This document shows positions 1-61,876 of a DNA stretch of 64,000 nt, in pieces. The position numbers and the translations under genes are program-made. A model generated the notes under the pieces. It did no database searches, was not told the DNA's origin, and saw nothing but the letters and a program-made list of their open reading frames with translations. The first letter of the stretch is position 1. Each line of letters starts with the position of its first letter. The stretch spans positions 11,502,920-11,566,919 of the forward strand of contig NC_133938.1 in assembly GCF_031877795.1 (NCBI RefSeq). The letters are read 5' to 3'. The stretch comes from Strix aluco. Lineage: Eukaryota > Chordata > Aves > Strigiformes > Strigidae.

Positions 1-439
1 CCAGCGTTCTGGGGTGGTTGGGTGCTGCCGGGTGTCACGGCCTCGCTCCTGCCGCCGGGATGCCGCTGCTGGCTGGGCTAAAGCTGCTCCCCAGGGGGTT
101 CCTGGAGCCTCCCCACGCGCTGCAGGCCTGCCTGGGGCAGGAGTATGTCCCCCAGCCAGCCAGGATGCCCTCTCCCCTCTTTTCCCTGCCCACGCTGGAG
201 ATGTAGCCCTGTGCCCTGACCCTGGCAGGCACCCCCACCCTGCTCGTAGGGGTGCAGGCAGCGACAGGGACGTTGGACACCGGGAGGGAGTGGAGTCCTA
301 AACCGCGGGGCGAGGGGACACCGGTCAGCGCCTGTCGGGGACCGAGGGACTGGGGTGGGTGTTACACAGTCGCATCTTGGCAAAGGGGGATGCCGGCGGC
401 CCCACACCCAGCGCTCCGCTGGGGAGCGGGGGGACTGTG
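1..439. other. GC-rich upstream flank, no gene recognised
   Basis: This stretch lies upstream of HECTD3. In mammals the divergent neighbour of HECTD3 is UROD. I looked for a UROD first exon on the minus strand (a start codon followed by its conserved N-terminal sequence) and did not find one. Short open frames exist on both strands, but they are what GC-rich DNA gives by chance and none resembles a known protein. Confidence 0.4.
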
Positions 440-1100
440 GCCCGGGAGGCGTGAAGAAGGGCTGCTGCGTACCGGGGCGCACGGGCGGAACTGCGCCTGC
501 CCGGGGAGGAGGCGGCAGCCCGGCAGCAAGAGCTGTCCGCGGCGGGGCGGCCCCGGAGGGCCGGGCCGGGCCGGGCGCGGCCGGAGGCAGAGGCGGGCGC
601 GGTGACACTGCTGGAGGCCAACGGGCACCGCCGGGCAGGGCCGGGGCGCAGCCGGAGCAGCACCGGGAGGGTGCGCGGAGCCGGTACCCGGTGCGCGATG
701 CGTGCGGGCGGGGAGGCGCCGCACCAGGTGCTGGGCCGGCTGCGGTTCCTGCTGCAGTGCAGCGAGTGCTTCCGCCGCGCCCGGGCGCTGCCCGCCGCGC
801 TCTGCTACGTGCCGCGGGAGGTGCAGTACAAGATCTGCAAGGACCCCGCCGCCGCCGCCGCCGCTGCCGCCCGCAGCCTGCTCAGCGTCTGGGACAGCCC
901 GGGGCCGGCGAGGGGCGGCAAGCGGGCGGCGAGGGCCACCATCGAGGTGCGGAAGGGCGGCTGCCTCCGCGCCACCGGCGAGGAGTACTGCAACGGCGCC
1001 GGGCTCTGGGTCAAGCTCAGCAAGGTAACGGCGGCGGGACGCGCCCCGCCGCGCAGCCGCGAACTGCCGGGGGGGACCTGGGGTCCCGACGGCGATGACG
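440..1100. promoter_or_regulatory. CpG island spanning HECTD3 promoter and first exon
   Basis: The segment is very GC-rich and dense in CpG dinucleotides, and includes a GC-box (GGGGCGG) at 544-550. It covers the HECTD3 start codon and first coding exon, as expected for a broadly expressed gene. No TATA box is evident and the transcription start cannot be placed from sequence alone. Confidence 0.65.
698..1024 (+). CDS. HECTD3: HECTD3 coding exon 1 with start codon and poly-Ala tract
   Basis: The ATG at 698 is the first in-frame methionine and gives an N-terminus ([10 protein letters not shown], then [12 protein letters not shown]) that lines up with the mammalian protein. Its context is moderate: G at -3, C at +4. 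The exon encodes residues 1-109 and ends at a GTAACG donor in phase 0. Residues 51-58 are eight alanines from an almost pure GCC run (848-871), where the remembered human sequence has a short Gly/Ser-containing stretch. This is the least conserved part of the protein. Confidence 0.9.
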
Positions 1101-4100
1101 AGCCGGGGTGCGCTTTCAGGAGCAGCTGGAGGAGCACACGAGCACCCGTGACCTGGCTGAGGGCTGGCTCCTGGCGCAGAGGTTTGGAGAGGGAGGAGAT
1201 AAGTTGGTACCGGTTGACTCCGTGGAGAAGATCCAGTGGCAGCGCCAAACATTCGGGGTTGATTATAAACCTGCGGTCAGGTACGGCCCCCAGCCTGCTG
1301 CACCCCGGGTAGGGACCAGGCTGTGGGCACCCTCGGAGGCACGTGTGGCTGGCACCCACAGAGGACGTGGGACCCAGCCATCCCAAAGCCCTTGGCACGT
1401 CCAGCACAGCCCCCCTGACACCCTCCAGCGCGGGTGGGACACATCCCCGCCGAGCCGCCTGTGGGCAGGAGGGTGGTGACCCCTCGTAGGCTAATCCTGT
1501 TTGCGTGTGGTAGCACCTGCGCAGGATAAAGGTGGTGCCAGCGGGTTTCTGAGGCACTCAGGTTTGGGCTGAGCAATGTCATGGAGGTAACACAGTGATG
1601 AGAGAGCTCATATTTGATTTTCATGCTGGAAGGCCATGTGCAGGGCTGGATTCCCCTGCTCAGCCCCAGCCTGCACCTGGGTGCTCTCATCCCTCCCACA
1701 GCTGTTCCTGCAGCCCCTGGGTGTTATCCCTGGTCCCTCAGTGCTGCTGCCTCCACTCTAGGCTAAGGCAGTAACGCTTGGGCACGCTGAGCACTGACCC
1801 ATCTTTTCCCTTCTGTGACTCCTCCACTGGTGCTGCTCCAGCTGGGAACAAGTGGTGGACCTGACCTACTCCATGCGCCTGGGAGAGAAGCCCAGACTCG
1901 TAGAGCAGGATGAAGCCGCGGTGCAGAAATTTCGGTATGAGTGTATACGCTAGAGTGGTGCTGCAGCTCCCCGAGGAGCGGCCAGCCAGGGCCTAGACAT
2001 GCCTGGGGAGCCAGGACTGGCTTCAGGGTTGGGAGTGGGGAGGATGAGTGCCATGAGATGCCTTTTACATTGATACTGTTCAACGCTGCTCAAGCAAAGA
2101 TGGCCTTTGCTCTGTGGAGCATCAGAGCAACTGCCTTGTGCTATTCCCACTGGGCTGGGGCGGCCATAAACACCTGGTGTGGTGGTGGTGAGATACGCCA
2201 TCTACCTGCAGCAGGGACAGATGCCCGGCACCATCCTGATATGGTGACTATGAGATGCTGCAGCCAGTCTGAGCTGGGGCATCTGCACAGTGCTGGTGGG
2301 CAGGTTTGGGGTGCAGCCTGGTCTCCCTGTCCTGTTAACATGGAGCCCTCCTGCAGGTCTGTGCCCCCGGGCTGGAGCTACGAGCGTGACATGGAGTTGG
2401 GACGCTTCCTGTATGATCACAGTGAGAGGGAACTGCAGTGTGTGGACTGCACCAAGGAACACCTCAGCAGCATTGAGGTCTCCTCTCAGATGGTGCGTAG
2501 TGGGGCTCCTCCACAGCCTAAAATCAGCGTGAGACACGCAAGCATCGCCATGGCTGCAGGGAGGAGTGGCTGGCAGTGGCTGTTCCCTCTGTGAGGGGCA
2601 GGGAATGGTGGTGTGGTTTTGCTGCTCTAGCGAAGCTGCCAGGAGTTGGGCATCTGGAGCAAAACCCCGCTGTGTCTGGAGCACTGTGAGGGGTCCATGG
2701 CTGTACCCAGCTTGCTCTGTGCAGGAGCCACCATCCACCCGCAGCCTAGCGAACCGAGGGGCTGGCCCAGTCCTGACCAACTCTGGCACCACGGGACCCA
2801 TCCCAGGGGTGGTCACGGCATGCCCATGGATGCTCAGCTCCCTCCCTCTGCTTGCTGCACTCTTGCAGGAGGACTGTGGCGCAGCCCATCTGACGGACAA
2901 CCAGACATACACCTTCTGGGAGAGCAACGGGCCCCCGGGGCAGCACTGGGTGCGGCTCAACATGAAGAAAGGCACTATTGTCAAGTGAGACCTCCGGGTG
3001 TCCCCTCCCTGCTGGCGGCTGTGCCAGGCATGGGCAGGCTGCAGGGCAAAGCACCATCTTCCTCCCGAATGCAGCTTTTCCCAGGCTGCAGCTGGGGGCT
3101 TGGGGGTTGAGGTGGGGGGCAGCTGTTGCCAGATGCACCCCAGGAGGACACAGCCTTGTCCACAGCCCTAGGACATCTCTGGGGACATCTCTGTGTCCAG
3201 GCAGCTTGGGAGGGGAGGACAATGCTGCCACTTGCCCTTCTCATCCCCAGGAAGCTGTGGCTGATGCTGGACGGGCAGGCCAGCTCCTATATACCCAGGC
3301 GGGTGGCTGTGTACGGGGGTGCACCGAACGGGCTGCAGCACCTGAGAACTGTACTAATTAACGAGTGAGTAATGAGTGAGGAGCAGCCTGGGTCTGGCTT
3401 GGGCCAAACTCTCAAGCCAGATGCTAAGGAAAGGGCTGGGGTCGGTCCTGAGTGACCTGGTGGTGACGGTGGCTCTCCATGGGTCAGGGCTCCCTGGGTG
3501 CAGGCTACGTCTGTTCCCACAAGCGTGGTGGTCCCCTGCCTCCATGTGCCAGCCAAGCGTCTTCATCTCCACTCCTACTCCTCATCCGTGCTGTGGCAAC
3601 TGGGCTGCAGTGTGCTTCCTCCTGCCTGGTGACTTTGGGGATCTTTCCACCTCCTCCTTGCCTCTGGGGGCACATGCGATGGCACCTTTCTGAGCATCTC
3701 TGCCATGCTGTAGCCAAGAAGTCCTGGGGTGCTTCACCTCTCTCTCTTTGCTCTGGCTCTGCAACACCCTTCTCAAGGCAGGCAGGGGTTTACACAGGGG
3801 TGTCATGTCTTCCTCCTCCTTCCTCAACACTTGCCTGTTTGCCTTTTTTTGGCTGAGCAGTGAGATTTGTCTTTGAAGAAGCACACACAAGGCCATCGAG
3901 GTCCCCTCCCCGGTGGCAGAAGCCAACTCCTCACTGTGGGCAGTCACAGTGTTTTTTCCCCACGCACCTGTGGATCTTTGCCAGGACCTTACCAAAGGCT
4001 TTGGAAACACAAGCGAATCACTTACCAAATTGCTCATCTCCACAAATCCCTGTTGCCTTCAAAACACACCACCCTTGCGTGACCAGCTTGGCTTGGAGGA

Positions 4101-7100
4101 TGATTGTGCCATTGCGAGATGTGCCAGGACCCCCCTGGGAACAGCGATGTGCTCTTGGCCATCTTGCCTTTCTGTTCTGCTTTGAATTTATGCTCTTTTC
4201 TGACTCTTTGGATGCGGCTTCCACCTTCTTCAGGATGTCTCTGTGCCTCTGACAGCCTCTTCTCTCCACTCAATCCCCTCCTGCCACAGGCCCAGTGAGG
4301 TGGGGAGGGCTTTTGCCATCGGTAGTGGCGCATCCTTGCTGGGGAGCCGGAGTGGCCCATGCCTCGCTGGCTGTCTCGCCGGTGTCTGTGCCTTGCAGCT
4401 CTGCCATTTCCCTCCGTGCTGTGTGCAGGAACAGCTACCAGGATGTCTGCATCCTCCGCGACATGAAGATCCACCTGCCCGTGCTGGAGATCCGCATCCT
4501 GGAGTGCCGGGGTGAGCCTGCGCTGCCAGACTGGGGCTGCCAGCCCAGCCCAGCCGCTGCAGCTGGTACTGGCAGCTGTGGATCTTCCTGCTGCACCGGC
4601 TGCTTTTTGGGGTCCATTGGAGGAAAAGCTGGGGTGTGAGCTTCATTTGGGATGCTGCAGGTGCTGGGGGCTCCTTGCCCCCAGATGCAGCATCTGAGCT
4701 GTGCCAGCTGCATAACTGCAACCATGCACGCAGCATCTCTGTCCTTTCTTGGCAGATGAAGGGTACAATGTCCGCCTGCGAGGGATTAAGATCAGGTCCT
4801 TCTGGGAGTGGGACCTGATCCTCAATGCTGACATGTTCCAGCCAGCCCGGCTGGTGCGCTACCCTCTCCTGAAAGGGGTGGATGCCGATGTGCTGTACCG
4901 GCGGGCCGTGCTTATTCAGAGGTATGACACAGGGATGGCACAGTCTCCACAGCAAACCTGAGAATAACCATGCCCTGGCCTCTAGCAGGGGGTTGCACAT
5001 GTCTTGCTTAAAGTCTGCCAGCTCCTTTCCTGTGCATGGCAGGGACTTCAGCTTGCTGCTCCCCATCCAAACACGGCTGCTTCAAATGTCTGGGGAGCAT
5101 GGTGGCAGCATGGGACGAGGAGGACCTGCATCACGTGGAGTCCCCCACCCCACTGCCTGCAGGGCAGCCCCAGGCTGGGGTCAGCTCTGGCCCCACAGAG
5201 AGACCCTCCACAGCGATTCAGCTGCAGTGCTGCGGCATGGGCTTGGCTGCCTTGGTTTGCAGCTTTTTCTGGGGGGGGAAAAAGAAAAAAGTGCTTGGCC
5301 AGAGGGGGCTTGTTGGGTACTCCCCTTGGTGTGCTGGTGTCCCTCCATGGGCTGGAGGGGACCCATATGCAGGGAGCATGGGGCCCAGGCTTGGTGCATG
5401 CCCAGGGCTGTCTGCAGTGAAATGCCATGAGTGTGTCGGGCTCCACACGTCCGCCAACCCCCTCGCATTCTCATGTTGCTCCTCTCCGGTCTCCAGGTTC
5501 GTCCAGCTCCTGGACAGTGTCCTGCATTACCTGATCCCCCTCTCTGAGGACAGCATCGGTACCTTCAATGCACTCAGTGTGAGCATTTGCCAGGCTCCCT
5601 TGGGATGGTGCTGATCTCATTACAGGCTCGGCTGTTTTCACTGGGGGCTGTGGCATGTCCCCCTTGATCTGATGGGGACAGACCAGCCCAGGGCTCATGC
5701 TGAGAGCTGCTGTGCTGGGTATTGCAGGAGGGATGGGGGAGCTGAGCATCCCCTACAACACCAGGGACTGTGCTTGGGGAGATGGAAAGAGAGCGTGTGG
5801 TGGCAGGATCAGGCCTCTAACCATCCCTGCTCATCCCTTGCTAGAGCATGAAGCCATTCCTGCTGCTGTCCAAACAGAGCACAGCCCTCATCATCCACTG
5901 TCTCCAGTCCTCAGAGAGCACCCCCCCTCACACCCTGCCAAAGCTGTACATCAACCGGCATCTGGCCCGGGAGCACCGTGCCAACCCTGCGCTGGACCCC
6001 AGCTGCAGGAACACTGTCTTCACCCAGGTACAGCAACACGCTGCCCCATGCCAGGTACCTGCCAGTTCAGCATCGCTTACCCCTGCTGCATCTCATCCCC
6101 TTTCCACTCTGCTCCTCTCCAGCTGTATGAAGGGCTCAGATCTCCCAAGAACAATCAGCCCCTGGACTACAGGTAGGTCTTCAGCACTGCATTTGTGGGG
6201 TGTCACCTCCCCGGCATGGGGTGCAGGGGGGATGCCAGGTGCTGCATGGGGCTGTTGCTTCCCCGCAGGTGGCCTCGGAGCCACAGCCAGTGGTGGGAGT
6301 GCGATTTCATCACTGAGGGCATCATGGACAATGGTGAGAGCTCTCCCCTCCTGCCCTAGGGCTCACCCCAGGGCTCTCCCCTGGGCTTTCTTGTGTTGGG
6401 GTGCAGCTCGGTGGGTCACCCACTGCAGTGGGGAGCCCACACTGTCCTGGCTGCTCTGTGGGGAGACAACCCCGTTCTGCAAGTGTGGGGTGGTCCCTGC
6501 ATCTCCCCTACCCCACCAGCACTGCCACTGCCCCTGCCCCAGGGAGCGGGGCAGCTTGGCCACATCCTGCGGCTGAGCGTCTGGCCTTGGCATGTCAGGA
6601 ATAACCAGCTTCTGCCCCCTCTGCAGGTGGCGGTTTTCGGGACAGCCTGTCAGATGTGTCAGAGGAGCTGTGTCCCAGCTCAGGTGATGTCCCCGTGCCC
6701 CTGCCATTCTTCGTTCGCACCTCCAACCAGGTTTGGCACCCCACTGTTTGCCTCTTCTGGCCCTGGGGGGACAGTCAGCAGAGCCTGGGGGCTTTTGGAG
6801 TGTTAATTCTATCTTTACACTTGCAGGGCAATTGGCCAGGGGGGGGCTGTGCTTGTACCCGGGTAGCAGGAGTCTCCTGAAGGAGTGTAAAGGGCAGGAG
6901 AGGCAGGCGGAGGGATGATGGAGAGGGAGGCTGCAGAGGGACCATGCTGGGCTGGTCGCATCTATGTCTGCGGGTCCTAAGCCTCTCTCCCGCAGGGTAA
7001 CAGCAGCAGCGACACCAGGGACATGTACGTCCCCAACCCCTCCTGCAAGGACTTCCCCAAGTATGAGTGGATTGGGCAGCTGATGGGAGCAGCCCTGAGG

Positions 7101-9385
7101 AGCAAGGAGTTTCTGGTGAGCATGGCAGAGCCTCCCTGTCCAGCAAGGTGGCTTGGCAGGGGCCACTGTGTCTCAGGCAGAGGGGCTGTCCTCATGTGGA
7201 GGGGCACAGGGAGGACGCGTGACTCTGCTCCCTCTGGCAGATCCTGGCTCTGCCAGCACTGGTGTGGAAGCAGCTGGCAGGGGAGGAGATCAGTTGGAGC
7301 AAGGACTTTGCCGCTGTGGACTCGGAGCTGGTGAGCAGGTCTGGGGGCTGGCAGGGCAGTGCTGTGCACTCCCATGGCTGCTCCAGCTCTGCCATGATTG
7401 CTTTTGCCCATTGGGGTTGCAGGTGAATCTGCTGGAAGTGCTGGAGGGGGTGGACAGAGAAGGCTTTGAGTTCATGTTTGGCAAAGAGCTGACCTACACA
7501 ACGGTGCAGAGCGACCAGCGCGTGGTGGAGCTGATCCCCAATGGCAGCAGCACTGTGGTGCGCTATGAGGACCGCAAGGAGTTCATCCGCCTGGTGCAGA
7601 AGGCTCGGCTGGAGGAGAGCAAGGAGCAGGTAATGCTGTCCTCCAGGGCCAGTGTGGCTCCAAGGGGACCCTGCTCCTGTGGCAAGCCCTTCTGGTACCT
7701 GTGGGGTTGGTGGCTGTGAAAACGTGTCCCCAAAACCGGGTCCAGCTGGGTGGTTCCTCTGTGCACCCCATGCCCAGGATGTCCATGAGGCCTGGGGACA
7801 CCCTTTGGGGTCCTGCAGTCCCGCAGTCCCTGCACCTGGTGCCTTGGGCAGCTGCGATGGGCTCAGACTCACCACGGTGACGTGGGACCCCTCCTGTGCC
7901 CCCCCCAAGATTGCAGCCATGCGTGCTGGGCTGCTCCGTGTGGTTCCCCAGCCTGTGCTGGAGCTGCTCACCTGGCAACAGCTGGAGAAGAAGATCTGCG
8001 GGGACCCTGTGATCACAGTGGCTGAACTGCGGAGGTTCAGTAAGTGCTGGGGCCAGCCCAAAGCTGCTGCCAGACCCTTGTATGGGTGGGGGCTCCCCTT
8101 GATGACACTCGTCCTGCGCATGCATCCTGCCCCATGCTGAGTCCCTGGTCATGGGATACCCAGGAGCCTGGGGGAGGATAAGCCAGAGAGACCCTGGATA
8201 GGGATGCTTCTGGTTTAGCTGCAAACCCCACCGGTCCCCAGTCTGGTCCATCTGGTCTTCAGCCGCTATGGGCAGAGATAAGTGGCCACCCTGCGAACTG
8301 GGACCCCCATTTCTCCACCTGCCTTTGCGCAGGGTGCCAGCCCTGCTCAGGGATGCTGGGGGCTCTCAGGGGCTGAGGGCAGAGGGGCTCCTCCTCTCCT
8401 GCCTCTGCTCTGGGCTCTCAAGAAGGGCAGAATAGACATGTCACATGTTAATTTGCTTTGCTGCGAGTTTCTAACAAAGCCATTACACATACTTTGTCGC
8501 AGTCACGTTTGAGGACTTTTCCTCCGATGACACCTGTATCCAGAACTTCTTGGAGGCACTCAACAACTTCACCAGTGGTGAGTGACCCTAAGACTTTCCC
8601 TGCTCTTTATGTGCAGCAGGGTGGGCCAGGGGACAGGGTACCTACTGCCCTGCACCCTGGGGATGCTCACCAGGTTCTTCCCTGGAAGTTGTTGTTCTTC
8701 CCTGGAAGTTGTCTGGCCTGACCTTTCCTGAGATGCTGAGAGCATCCCTTAGCTTTGCCCCATGCTCTCGGGATGGTTCTGCACAGACAGACCCTGCTGC
8801 GATGGCAGCGACTGGGATGATCCTGTCCCTGTCCCTGAGACCTGAGCCCTGTCCTTCCCCTCAGAGGATCTCAGCCGCTTCCTCAAGTTCGTCACTGGCC
8901 GGAGCCGTCTCCCAGTTCAGATCACTGTCTTCCCAGAAAGGTCGAAGTGAGTCCATCCTCCCTGGGCTGGGGTCCCTGCATGGCGCGAGGTCCCTGCACT
9001 CTGCTGGGGTCCTGAGTCATGCTGGGGTCTGACTCTCTCTCCTTTCTGCCAAGCTTGAACGCGTTGGACCTGATGCCACAGGCCTCCACATGCTCCTGCA
9101 GCTTCTTCTTGCCCAACTATTCCTCGTGAGTTGAGCTGGGGATGCAGGACAGGGATGCTCCCCCCTCCCTTGGGCTGACATTGGGGTCTCCTTCCAGGGG
9201 CCCCAGGTTCTGCCCTGGGGGATGTCTGGGTGGGTGCAGGGAGGGAAGCGTGAGGCTCTGGGTGCCCATCACAATCGTGACTCAGCATCCCCCCTGCCAG
9301 GGCCAAGGCCTGCGAGGAGCTGCTGCGGTATGCCGTGTACAACTGCGTGTCCATCGACACTGACAAGGAACCCTGGGAAGAATGA
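698..9385 (+). CDS. HECTD3: HECTD3, HECT domain E3 ubiquitin ligase (complete, 21 coding exons)
   Basis: HECTD3 is a cytoplasmic HECT-type E3 ligase that takes ubiquitin from an E2 onto a catalytic cysteine and passes it to substrates; reported mammalian substrates include caspases, MALT1 and TRAF3. Coding exons: 698-1024, 1120-1280, 1842-1934, 2357-2492, 2869-2984, 3251-3364, 4429-4511, 4756-4921, 5497-5578, 5845-6027, 6123-6172, 6269-6333, 6627-6730, 6996-7115, 7241-7330, 7423-7629, 7910-8039, 8503-8577, 8865-8946, 9054-9125, 9301-9385. All introns are GT-AG, and the phases join into 2541 nt (846 residues plus TGA); human HECTD3 has 861. The DOC/APC10-like domain lies at about residues 205-385 (FWESNG and HWVRL near 255-270; VRLRGIKI near 350). 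The HECT domain runs from about 497 to 842, with motifs [18 protein letters not shown] and VTGRSRLP and the catalytic cysteine in STCSC at residue 808. Identification rests on remembered family sequence and is very secure; individual splice sites are inferred. Confidence 0.96.
8675..8712. repeat. Two-copy 20-bp tandem duplication in a HECTD3 intron
   Basis: TTCTTCCCTGGAAGTTGT occurs at 8675-8692 and again, identical, at 8695-8712, period 20. It looks like a recent slippage or duplication event and lies well away from the splice sites of the intron. Confidence 0.85.
9054..9125 (+). CDS. HECTD3: HECTD3 coding exon 20 carrying the HECT catalytic cysteine
   Basis: The exon completes the codon begun at 8945-8946 and encodes the segment around [12 protein letters not shown]. 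The first cysteine, predicted residue 808, aligns with the human HECTD3 active-site cysteine (C823; the proteins differ by 15 residues in length and the offset is the same). The acceptor is TTCTGCCAAG and the donor GTGAGT. A second cysteine two residues on (810) replaces a serine of the human protein as I recall it. Confidence 0.9.
9301..9385 (+). CDS. HECTD3: HECTD3 last coding exon and stop
   Basis: The exon encodes the conserved C-terminal end of the HECT C-lobe ([13 protein letters not shown], then PWEE) followed by TGA at 9383-9385. The ending matches mammalian HECTD3, which supports a complete, intact gene. Confidence 0.92.
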
Positions 9386-9439
9386 GGCCCCCCAGGCACC
9401 CCATGCCGTGGGAGCCACCTGCCCAGGGACCCCAGATGC

Positions 9440-9445
9440 AATAAA
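9440..9445 (+). terminator. HECTD3 poly(A) signal AATAAA
   Basis: A canonical AATAAA lies 55 bases after the HECTD3 stop codon, giving a 3' UTR of only about 75-80 bases. A G/T-containing stretch follows. No other signal is needed, so cleavage about 15-20 bases downstream is inferred. Confidence 0.85.
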
Positions 9446-9694
9446 ATTGCAGGGTGAGATCCTGCCGTCCTGCCCCAGGTCCTGTTTGTGTCCATGCTTC
9501 TCGAGGGCTGGGACTGGAGCGTATGTGGCCAGTGCTGCAGCTGGGGGGGCGGCTAGCAGGGCACTGTCTGCTGAGGGCTGCGCCGTCTCGGCGTGCTGTG
9601 GGGTGGAGAGCAGGGCGTGCCCGTGGGGCTGGGGGTCCCCAATGCACCCTGAAAACTGCCCCCCCGCACCCCGCGCTGCCTGCAGCCCCACCCC

Positions 9695-9713
9695 CGGCCG
9701 CCTGGGGGCGCTG
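9695..9713 (+). promoter_or_regulatory. CTCF-like motif between HECTD3 and EIF2B3
   Basis: CGGCCGCCTGGGGGCGCTG agrees with the core CTCF consensus (CC, five variable bases, GGGGGCGC) except for T instead of the usual A in the middle. It lies 250 bases after the HECTD3 poly(A) signal and just upstream of the EIF2B3 promoter. Occupancy cannot be judged from sequence. Confidence 0.45.
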
Positions 9714-9900
9714 TGCCGCCGAGCCCCTCCCGCGGCCCGCAGGGATCGATGGACTCGGCGCTCCGCAGCCTGGGATCCCGCCTTCGGTGTTCCTCTCGCT
9801 GACCTGGCCGGGAAGAACCGATCGCAGGAAGGCGAGGAGGCGGATCGAGCCTATCTGCGCTCTACCTTCGCTGCCCGCGATCGACCCACTCGGCTCTCCT

Positions 9901-9912
9901 CGCGCACGCGCA
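9901..9912 (+). promoter_or_regulatory. NRF1 binding motif in EIF2B3 promoter
   Basis: CGCGCACGCGCA fits the NRF1 consensus YGCGCAYGCGCR at every position. NRF1 sites of this type are typical of CpG-island promoters of housekeeping genes and sit close to the start site. A partial YY1-type motif (GCCGCCATT) follows at 9925-9933. Confidence 0.65.
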
Positions 9913-9919
9913 GTGCGCG

Positions 9920-9981
9920 CCGGCGCCGCCATTGCTGTGCTGTCAGTGAGGCGCTGGGAGCCGGCGGCCGCCAGAGCCGAG
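9920..9981 (+). other. EIF2B3: Probable EIF2B3 5' noncoding exon (5' end uncertain)
   Basis: A consensus donor (GCCGAG then GTAACG) ends at 9981. A strong acceptor (pyrimidine-rich tract, CACTGCAG) ends at 10201, one base before the EIF2B3 ATG. This suggests a noncoding first exon joined to the coding exon across a 220-base intron, as in mammalian EIF2B3. The 5' end given is only a guess from the promoter motifs. The splice leaves A at -3 and G at +4 of the ATG, a strong start context. Confidence 0.55.
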
Positions 9982-10202
9982 GTAACGGCGAGGCGGGGGG
10001 AGGCTCGGCGCCTCTGCACGGGTTGTGGGGTCGCGGGGGAGGCGGGGAGCCGACGCACGACTCCGAGAAGTGCTGGTGGCTAAAGTCGGTCCAGGTTGAA
10101 CCGATCCGGTCTTAGCTCGGCCCGGCTCGGCCTGGCCCGGCTCGGGTCTGCTCGGTTCGGCCGTGGTTGAGTGAGGCCCTGCCCCTGTGCTCCCACTGCA
10201 GC

Positions 10203-61876
<51,674 letters not shown>

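Larger units (their letters stand above)
1025..9300 (+). other. HECTD3 introns (20), compact
   Basis: Most introns are under 400 bases. The longer ones are 1281-1841, 1935-2356, 2493-2868, 3365-4428, 4922-5496 and 8040-8502. They are GC-rich and hold no recognisable RNA gene or transposon. Open frames inside them on both strands are shadows. One intron (8578-8864) holds a short tandem duplication, listed separately. Confidence 0.7.

Noticed and set aside
1-600. UROD first exon on the minus strand
   Set aside because: UROD is the expected divergent neighbour in mammals, but no minus-strand start codon followed by the conserved N-terminus is present here.
602-697. Upstream in-frame extension of HECTD3
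   Set aside because: The extension begins with GTG, not ATG, lacks conservation with known HECTD3 N-termini, and the ATG at 698 gives the expected start.
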